Positions 1 through 6,486 of a stretch of 9,019 nucleotides of DNA are shown here, piece after piece. The notes beneath the pieces were generated by a model. The model was not told the DNA's origin. It did not search any database and saw nothing but the letters and a program-made list of their open reading frames with translations. Origin of the DNA: an uncultured Clostridia bacterium (GTDB lineage Bacteria > Bacillota > Clostridia > UMGS1883); NCBI GenBank assembly GCA_947629615.1, contig CANRER010000054.1, forward strand, positions 1 to 9,019. The letters run 5' to 3'. The position numbers were made by a program, and so were the translations under genes. How positions within the stretch are numbered: position 1 is the first letter of the stretch; each line of letters starts with the position of its first letter.

Positions 1-3000
1 TCCATCACGGCGTGATAGGCCGTACCCATTTCGGCGGGAGTAGGCGCAAGCTCGCCCGTCAAAAACGCGGGCTTGCGCAGCGGAGGAACGAAGGCCTCGG
101 CCCGACTGAACTCGGTTTCGGCGGCGTCCTCGTCGGGCTCGGCGGAGCGAAGGGCCGAAACGCTGACCTTCGCGGGAGTGTCGGTCGCGAAGGGGTATTT
201 GTAGTTAAAGCCCATCAGCGTGGCAAAATTCGCGGCCACGTCCTCGCCCAGAGGCGCGGAGCCGAGCCTTTCGGCGAGGGCCGGGGGCTTCACCTCGGCG
301 GCGGCGAGCCGCTTCAGCTCAAAAAGCGAGCCGTCCGTGAGCGACGCGCCGAGCATTTTGGCGTAGCTGTCGGTCAGGAACACAGTCCCCGCCCCGGTCA
401 GGCTGCCGCCGGACGCAAGCGACGCGCCGAAGCTTTTTTCGCTTGGGAAATAGCCCGTACATATCAGCCTCTGCCTCGGGCGCGTCATCGCGACGTAAAG
501 CAGGCGTATCTCCTCGCAGCGTTCCCTTCGGCGGCGTTCGAGGCCGATGAGCGCCGAAAGCGGCGAACGGTGGAAGTAGCCGGCCTCCTCGTCCACGTAG
601 TCTATCGAAAAGCCCAGCCGCGCGCTGACGGCGCAATCGTGGGCGCGGGCGGAAAACGGCTTCGAGCATTTCACAAGCATGACCACCGGGGCTTCGAGGC
701 CCTTGGACTTGTGTATCGACATGACGCGCACCACGTCCATCGACTCGGAGAGGGTTTTGGCCTCGGTGGCCGAGGGGGTGGGCGACAAATTCTGTTGCTT
801 GATATGTTCGAGAAAGCCGTAAAGCCCGCCCCGCCCCGAAGCCTCGAAGGCCTCGGCGGCGTCGGTGAGAGCGTCAAGATTGGCGCGGCCCGCGCCGCCC
901 TTCATCGCGCCCACGGAGGAGTAATAGCCGGTTTCGGCGGCAATCATGTTCACGACCTCGCTTATGGGGCTGAAATCGGCGGCCCGCCGCCAGCGGCGCA
1001 GCTTTTCGCCAACGTCCTTGCAGCGTTCGAGCAGAGCGGGGTCGTTCATTTCGGCGGCCCGCGCGGCGTGGAGCGGGTCGCAGGGGTCGGCGAGCGAGCG
1101 GAACACATCGCTGAAGCCGCCCTCGCCCGCGCCGCGTATCTTCAGCAGGTCGTTTTCGGTGAAGCCGAACATCACGCTTCTGAGCGCACCGGCAAGAGGA
1201 ATGTCCCTGCCGTCGTTGTCAAGAAGGGTGAGTACGTCTATCATCGGGGAAATCTCGGCCTTGGAATAAAGCCCCTCGCCGCCGTCGAAATAGGCGGCTA
1301 TGCCGCTTTGCTCCAGAGCCTTGCTCATAATGGGGCCGTCGTCCTTCACGGTGCGCATAAGCACGATTATATCCTTTTTCATTATGGGCCTCGCCTCGCC
1401 GGAGGCTTTGTCATAAACCGGCATACCGGAGGCGAGCAGCTCCTTTATCCTGTTGGCGGCGGCCCGCGCTTCAAGCTCGAAGTCGTAGCGGCGGGCGCGC
1501 TTGTCCTCGTCCACAACGGCGACAAACTCGGCCCCGCCGCCCTCGGGCAGCCAATCCTCGCCGTGGAGCATTTCGTGCATCGAGGCGTAGTCGGACCCCA
1601 TAGTGCTGACGTTTATCAGGCGGCGGAAAACGCCGTTTACCGTGTTTATGACCTCGGCGCAGCTTCGGTAGTTCAAATTCATGGTTATAAGGCGGCTGCC
1701 CTCGTCCGAGGCGGCGCAGCGGCCGCCAAAAATCGCGGGCTCGGCGTGGCGGAAGCCGTAGATGCTCTGCTTCATATCGCCCACCATGAACAGCCTGCCG
1801 CGGCTGATTGCCTCAAAAATCGCAAGCTGACGAGGATCGACGTCCTGCGCCTCGTCAACGTAGATTTCGTCGTAAAGCTCCCGAAGCTCGAGAGCGGTTT
1901 CGGAGGGGGAGCCGTCGTCGTTTATTAGCAGGCGCAGCGCCAAATGCACGCAGGCGGAAAAGCTGAGTATCTTTTTCTCCATCATGCGGTCGAGCTCGCC
2001 CGAAATAAGCAGGCGCGTCATCTCGCATAAAGCGACGGCGGCGGGAGCCGTTTCGGCGCGGAAGGCCTCGATTTGTTCGGCCTCGGGCGCGAAAAGCTTC
2101 GCCGTTTCGTCCCAGATTTTTCTCGCGCCGTTCATGGCCTCGGCGGCGGCGGGATCTCCCTTGGTGTTTTTTGTATCCTTCGCCGTCACGCGCAGGCCCA
2201 AAAGCGGCCTCGCCTTAAGCATTTCCCTCGCCTCGGCGTAGGTTTCGGGGCGGGGCAGCGCCTCGACGGCGGCAATAGCCGAGGCGAAAGCCGCCGCGTT
2301 TTTCGGGTTTTGTATCTCGCGGGCGGCGTTTTTAAGCATGAAAAGCACATCGTCGGCCATCGAAGCGGCGGCCTCGGCGGCGTATTGCCCGAGAGGCGTT
2401 TCGGCAAAGCCCCTTCGACAGCCGTCGGCACAGTCGGCGAGCCATTTTTCGGGGTCGGGGACGGCCTCAATGCCTCGCTTTAGCTCGTATACAAGGTCGA
2501 TATAGTCGCTTTTTCCGCCGGTTTTTGAGGCGGTGAAGTCGTTGGCGCGCTTGGGCGAGCCGTAGTTCATGCTCAACCGCTCGAAGCCGTCAAGAAGCTC
2601 GTCGCCCGAGCCGTCGGGGTAAAGGCGGGCAAACTCCGCCGCCTTTTCGGCGTAGGCGGGAATAAGCTCCTCTCCCCTTTTTTGGGCGGCGGCGGAGCTG
2701 AACATCTCGACAATCTCGCGCAAAACGTCGGCGCGGACGGCGCGGACGGACTCCTCATCGCCGACGGAGAAATCGCCCGACAGGCCCGGTATTTTGAAGA
2801 AATTCTGCCTTAAAAGCCTGTAGCAGAACGAGTCGATGGTGCAGACGTCGGCCCCGCCCAAAAGGGCAAGCTGCCTTTCGAGCGAGCGGCGGCGGGAGGG
2901 GTCGGCCTCGGCGCGCAGGGCCCCGGTGAGCGAAGCACCCACGCGGGAGCGCAGCTCCGACGCGGCGGCGCGGGTGAAGGTGACTATGAGCAGGCGGTTC

Positions 3001-3143
3001 ACGTCCACGGGGGCCTCCCCCGCCACGCGGGCCAACACCCTCTCGCCCAGCACTTGGGTTTTGCCGCTGCCGGCGGCGGCGCTTACGGTTATGTTTTTGG
3101 GAGCCTCCGTGACGGCGGCCCGCTGAAATTCGTTAAGCCTCAT
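1..3143 (-). CDS. addA: AddA, ATP-dependent helicase/nuclease subunit A (C-terminus cut by window edge)
   Basis: Reading the minus strand from ATG at 3143 gives 1047 codons without a stop, running off the left edge. AddA is the 3'-5' motor and one of the two nucleases of the AddAB complex, which resects double-strand breaks and makes RecA-ready 3' tails at Chi. Superfamily 1A motifs appear in order: motif I AAAGSGKT (residues 22-29), Ia VTFTRAAASEL (54-64), TIDSFC (102-107), motif II DEAQD (430-434), motif III GDMKQSIYGFR (455-465), motif IV NYRS (491-494), motif V MSIHKSKGLE (808-817) and motif VI LLYVAMTRPRQRL (881-893). MGTAYHAVM (1039-1047) matches the start of the RecB-type nuclease domain, so about 150-200 residues, including the catalytic D and DYK, lie outside the window; B. 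subtilis AddA is about 1230 aa. The start is supported by a GGAGG 9 nt upstream and by motif I lying at the usual distance from the N-terminus. It overlaps addB by 11 bp, which suggests translational coupling. Residues 250-300 are alanine-rich. Confidence 0.96.
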   Translation of the reverse strand, partial: MRLNEFQRAAVTEAPKNITVSAAAGSGKTQVLGERVLARVAGEAPVDVNRLLIVTFTRAAASELRSRVGASLTGALRAEADPSRRRSLERQLALLGGADVCTIDSFCYRLLRQNFFKIPGLSGDFSVGDEESVRAVRADVLREIVEMFSSAAAQKRGEELIPAYAEKAAEFARLYPDGSGDELLDGFERLSMNYGSPKRANDFTASKTGGKSDYIDLVYELKRGIEAVPDPEKWLADCADGCRRGFAETPLGQYAAEAAASMADDVLFMLKNAAREIQNPKNAAAFASAIAAVEALPRPETYAEAREMLKARPLLGLRVTAKDTKNTKGDPAAAEAMNGARKIWDETAKLFAPEAEQIEAFRAETAPAAVALCEMTRLLISGELDRMMEKKILSFSACVHLALRLLINDDGSPSETALELRELYDEIYVDEAQDVDPRQLAIFEAISRGRLFMVGDMKQSIYGFRHAEPAIFGGRCAASDEGSRLITMNLNYRSCAEVINTVNGVFRRLINVSTMGSDYASMHEMLHGEDWLPEGGGAEFVAVVDEDKRARRYDFELEARAAANRIKELLASGMPVYDKASGEARPIMKKDIIVLMRTVKDDGPIMSKALEQSGIAAYFDGGEGLYSKAEISPMIDVLTLLDNDGRDIPLAGALRSVMFGFTENDLLKIRGAGEGGFSDVFRSLADPCDPLHAARAAEMNDPALLERCKDVGEKLRRWRRAADFSPISEVVNMIAAETGYYSSVGAMKGGAGRANLDALTDAAEAFEASGRGGLYGFLEHIKQQNLSPTPSATEAKTLSESMDVVRVMSIHKSKGLEAPVVMLVKCSKPFSARAHDCAVSARLGFSIDYVDEEAGYFHRSPLSALIGLERRRRERCEEIRLLYVAMTRPRQRLICTGYFPSEKSFGASLASGGSLTGAGTVFLTDSYAKMLGASLTDGSLFELKRLAAAEVKPPALAERLGSAPLGEDVAANFATLMGFNYKYPFATDTPAKVSVSALRSAEPDEDAAETEFSRAEAFVPPLRKPAFLTGELAPTPAEMGTAYHAVM

Positions 3144-6100
3144 AACCCTCCGCCTCCAGCTCCTTTTCCATTTTCTCTATGGCCTCGCAGCCGTTATCGT
3201 TCGGTATATCGCGGATTTTGCCGCCTCGGTCGATTTTGCACACCCCCATATAGGGGCAAAACTCGCAGTTCAAATTCCCGTCCGCGCGAACGGGCGAAAT
3301 CGGCGCTTCTCCGGCGCAGATACGCTCCGCCGTGCGCTTGACGCTCTTTTTAACGTAGCGCAGCAGGGTTTTCATTTCCTTTTCCTCAAGGGCGGCCACG
3401 CCCTTGCGCTCGGCCATTCGGCCAATGACGCTGACTCCTGTCAGGCGGCCTCGCTTTTCGGGCGGTTCGCCGCCGATTTCGGCCTCTACCGGCGTTTCGG
3501 TGAGGTTAAAATACAGCGCGGCGGCGGGGCGGCTTTCGGGTTCGGCGTCAAGGTAGCTGTCCATATAGGCGAAAAGCTGAAGCTGAAGGCCGTTCAGCAC
3601 CTTGTTAAAGCTGATTTCCCTGCCGCTGCTCTTATAATCCACTATCCGCACGAGGTCAACCACCTTCAGCTGGCCGTCCTCCTCGATTTTAACGCCTCGG
3701 CGAACGTCGGCGCGGTCTATTCTGCCCCTGAAGCGGACGCTTCTGCCGTCGGGCAGGACAAAGCGCGAGGGCGGAACCGTGCCGTTTTCGTCGATTATGA
3801 CCTCGGAGCCTGTGGGAACGAAAAGCTCCTCCTCTATCTGGGAGCGGATTTCCTCGATGCACTTGCGGGCCATGCGCTCTATTCTCGCGACCGAAACGGC
3901 AAGCCTTGGGTCGGCGGCTATCTGGCGGCTCAATCCGAGGCGTATTTCGGCGCAGACGGACTTAAAGGCGGCTTCGGCGTAATCGTCGCCGACAGCCGAC
4001 CAGTCGCCGTGCTTTTCGCGCACGACAAGGGCGCAAAAACCGTCGATTATGTTATGCAGAAGATTGCCGCTGTCGGCGGGGTTGATGTTGAGCGGCGTCA
4101 GCTCGCGCAGGCGCAGAACGTTCCGCGCGAAGTACGAAAACGGGCACGAGGCGTAGGTTTCGAGCGACGAGGGACTGAGCGTCAGCTCGTCGCCGAGAAC
4201 CTTTTTCAAAAGCTCCGGGTCGAGGGTTTCGGTTTCGGAGCCGTCGGCGGCGGACGCGGCGAGCAGGGCCCGCAGCTTCGGGCCGTACTCCGCGTCGGCG
4301 GCAAGCACGCCGCGCAGGGCTTTCCAAAAGCCGCCCTGCCTTTCCTCGCCGACGGCGGCGCCCAGTTCGAGGAACGCGGCGGGCTTGGATACGCAGAGGT
4401 ACTCGCCTTCGGGCGAGCTCACGTCCTCGGTTTCAACCAGCTTGGGAAAAAGCTCCCTCACCCGCTTGACTATGCGCCCCGGGCGCAGAGTTCCGCCGTC
4501 GGCGGCGGCTATGGGGCAGCTCAGGCAAAGCCGCTCCTTCGCGGAGGAGAGCGCCTCGTAGACGAGAAAGCTTTCGTTTTCGGTTTTCGCCGCCACGCCG
4601 GGCGGCAGCTCCACGCCGAAATCGCGGCTTAGAAGCTCGGCCTCGGCCTCGGTAAAAATCGACGTGTTTGAAAAGCTTCGCGGAAAAACGTCCTCGTTAA
4701 GGCCAAGCAGAAAGACCACGCGGTCGCTGCTGCCCTTCATGCGTTCGGGGTCGCCGAAGATAACGCTGTCCGCCGAGGGCGGCACAACGCCTATCTGCAC
4801 GGCGGAGCAGGCCGTTTTAACCGCGTCGTAAAGCTCCTCGGGCGTGAGGGTAGCCGCCGCGAACACGGTGTGTATGTCGTCCAGAATATCTATCAAAAGG
4901 TCATAAACCTGCCTTGTTTCGGCGGCCCCGCGCGGGTCGCCGTTTTCCTCCTGCATGGCGGCGGCCCTTTCGGCGGACTCGGGCAGGCCGCTTTTGAGCA
5001 TAAAATCGTAAAGCCCATGGGCGAAGTCCTCGCCGCTGCGCTCCTTCGAGAGGCAGAGCCGCAAAGGCTCGATCAGCTCCCATATCTCGCGGCGGCGTTC
5101 GTTAAGCGCGTCAAGGCTTTCGGCGCGAGAGGCCCCGCCGTAGCTTTTGGAGTCATACGAGCCTCGGATAAAGGTGAAGTCCTCGCCCCAATTCCAAGAG
5201 CGCACCCCCGCCTCGACGCAGTAATCCTCCAGCTCCCCACAGCGGCCCCCGTGGGGCGCGAAGGGGTTCTTGGCGAAGGCGAACACGTTTTCGTGGCGGA
5301 AGCCGTAAATCGCAAGCTCCATCGCCGAAAGCAAAAACCGCGCCGCGCTGTGCCGTTCGAGGGGACGCTTCATGTCCAGAAAGACGGGTATGGAATAAAT
5401 TGGGAAAATGCGCTTGATATAGCCCGAGTACGCCTCCACGTTGCGGGCGGCCACGGTTATATCGCGGTAGCGCAGTCCTCCGCGAACGACCCTCGATATG
5501 GCCGCCGCGAGTCGGCGCACCTCCTCGAAGGGATTGCGGGAAATATGCAGGCTTATCACAGGCTCGGCGGGGCCGGGATAGACCTCGGCTCCGCCGTAGA
5601 AATGCTCCGAAAGAAAGGCGAGCTGCGGCGGGCGGCCCGGCGCGGCGGGCAGGGCCGCGCGGGCAAAGTCGGCGCCCACATCGTAGGCCGCGCGGGCGAG
5701 GGCGTCGATAAGCTTGCCGGTTGTGGCGAACTCGGGCCTGTCGTCCCAGCAGACGGCGGCGTAAACCTCGTCGGCGCGGGCGGCCATAAGCCCCACGCAG
5801 CGGCGCTGCAGCACGTTCAGGTCGGAAAAATGGCTTATGCACACGGTTTTTCCCTCAAAGAAGCGGCACTCGGGCAGGCTGAGCATACGCAAAAGCTCCC
5901 GCATATCGTCGTCGGCGTCGCAGAGGGAGCAGCTATCCATGAGCGAATTATAGCTTTCAAGGGCGAGAACGCAGTCGTGCAGCTTGCGCTTGAGCGGCAT
6001 GGCGTTTTCAAGCCCTTCCTCGGCGGCGCGGAGCTTTTCTCCGGTCACGCCGTAGCGTTTGAAGCCGGTTATCATCGCGCTGACGGTGGACGTTAGGTCG

Positions 6101-6444
6101 CGCTTTTTCACAACGCCCCTGAACAGGCGGAAATCCTCGGCCTTTATGTCCGCGAGCGCGTGCATCACGGCCATCTCGCGCGCGGGGGCCGTCAGCCGTT
6201 TTCGCCCCGAGGGGAACGAGGCGCGAAGCTTGAAGAACAGCCGCTTAAAGGTGAGCACCTCGGGGTTGCCGAGGCCCGTCACGCCGAACTCGCCTATCAG
6301 CCGCTCCTCCTCGGAAAAGGAGCTTTGATCCGGCACAAGGCAGACCGCGCCGTTTTTTGAAACGGCCGTGCGCCGCTTCATCCGCCGCAGGGTTTCGGCC
6401 TCAAGGGCGCGCGGGTCGGGCGAGGTTATCACGGTAATTTTCAT
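3133..6444 (-). CDS. addB: AddB, ATP-dependent deoxyribonuclease subunit B with Fe-S nuclease domain and degenerate ATPase site
   Basis: Complete, 1103 aa, slightly shorter than B. subtilis AddB (about 1166). AddB pairs with AddA, scans for Chi and cuts the strand that AddA does not. The C-terminal nuclease domain shows GRID (907-910), VDYKSS (935-940, catalytic D936 and K938) and GLQLQL (952-957). Four cysteines fit the AddB iron-sulfur staple: C767 in SCPF, then C1060, C1063 and C1069 with C-x2-C-x5-C spacing. The helicase-like half is recognisable from LVPDQ (36-40), TFKRL (65-69), YRDITVAARN (326-335), IPVFLDMKRPL (352-362) and FLLGLNEDVFP (578-588). The Walker A loop normally found within the first 20 residues (GRxGSGKT type) is missing: the N-terminus reads MKITVITSPDPRALE. 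The Walker B-like DGF is SHF (204-206). The start is firm: AGGAG lies 8 nt upstream, and the reading frame is closed 14 codons further up by a TAG, so no Walker A can be hidden upstream. Family identity is near certain; loss of ATP binding is inference. Confidence 0.95.
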   Translation of the reverse strand: MKITVITSPDPRALEAETLRRMKRRTAVSKNGAVCLVPDQSSFSEEERLIGEFGVTGLGNPEVLTFKRLFFKLRASFPSGRKRLTAPAREMAVMHALADIKAEDFRLFRGVVKKRDLTSTVSAMITGFKRYGVTGEKLRAAEEGLENAMPLKRKLHDCVLALESYNSLMDSCSLCDADDDMRELLRMLSLPECRFFEGKTVCISHFSDLNVLQRRCVGLMAARADEVYAAVCWDDRPEFATTGKLIDALARAAYDVGADFARAALPAAPGRPPQLAFLSEHFYGGAEVYPGPAEPVISLHISRNPFEEVRRLAAAISRVVRGGLRYRDITVAARNVEAYSGYIKRIFPIYSIPVFLDMKRPLERHSAARFLLSAMELAIYGFRHENVFAFAKNPFAPHGGRCGELEDYCVEAGVRSWNWGEDFTFIRGSYDSKSYGGASRAESLDALNERRREIWELIEPLRLCLSKERSGEDFAHGLYDFMLKSGLPESAERAAAMQEENGDPRGAAETRQVYDLLIDILDDIHTVFAAATLTPEELYDAVKTACSAVQIGVVPPSADSVIFGDPERMKGSSDRVVFLLGLNEDVFPRSFSNTSIFTEAEAELLSRDFGVELPPGVAAKTENESFLVYEALSSAKERLCLSCPIAAADGGTLRPGRIVKRVRELFPKLVETEDVSSPEGEYLCVSKPAAFLELGAAVGEERQGGFWKALRGVLAADAEYGPKLRALLAASAADGSETETLDPELLKKVLGDELTLSPSSLETYASCPFSYFARNVLRLRELTPLNINPADSGNLLHNIIDGFCALVVREKHGDWSAVGDDYAEAAFKSVCAEIRLGLSRQIAADPRLAVSVARIERMARKCIEEIRSQIEEELFVPTGSEVIIDENGTVPPSRFVLPDGRSVRFRGRIDRADVRRGVKIEEDGQLKVVDLVRIVDYKSSGREISFNKVLNGLQLQLFAYMDSYLDAEPESRPAAALYFNLTETPVEAEIGGEPPEKRGRLTGVSVIGRMAERKGVAALEEKEMKTLLRYVKKSVKRTAERICAGEAPISPVRADGNLNCEFCPYMGVCKIDRGGKIRDIPNDNGCEAIEKMEKELEAEGYEA
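3147..3157 (-). promoter_or_regulatory. Tandem Shine-Dalgarno sites of addA inside the end of addB
   Basis: The minus strand reads GGAGGCGGAGG within the last codons of addB. The first GGAGG (3153-3157) is 9 nt from the addA ATG, which is good spacing; the second (3147-3151) is only 3 nt away and probably too close to be used. Together with the 11-bp overlap of the two genes, this points to coupled translation giving matched amounts of the two subunits. Confidence 0.7.
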
Positions 6445-6452
6445 TGACTTTT

Positions 6453-6457
6453 CTCCT
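6453..6457 (-). promoter_or_regulatory. Ribosome binding site of addB
   Basis: The minus strand reads AGGAG, 8 nt before the addB ATG, in the 42-bp gap after the hydrolase stop codon. This ideal Shine-Dalgarno match and spacing fixes the addB start. That matters because it shows the missing Walker A loop of AddB is not a mis-called start. Confidence 0.85.
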
Positions 6458-6486
6458 TTTGTCAGGCGCAGGGAAGCGATGCTGCG

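Noticed and set aside
12..1928. Long plus-strand open frame (638 codons) opposite addA
   Set aside because: The encoded protein is rich in Gly/Ala/Arg/His with no recognisable domain, and the opposite strand encodes AddA with all helicase motifs. GC-rich codon use (GCC, GGC, CTC) suppresses stops in this antisense frame.
1..3143. Possible premature truncation of AddA, because no stop codon or nuclease domain is visible
   Set aside because: The frame is open to the window edge and reaches MGTAYHAVM, the normal beginning of the nuclease domain, so the missing part is simply outside the window.
3133..3143. The addB/addA overlap as a sign of frameshift or error
   Set aside because: A short ATG-in-stop-region overlap preceded by GGAGG is ordinary for coupled genes, and both proteins show complete, expected ends here.
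4870..6096. Long plus-strand open frame (408 codons) opposite addB
   Set aside because: Composition and lack of motifs match an antisense shadow of addB.
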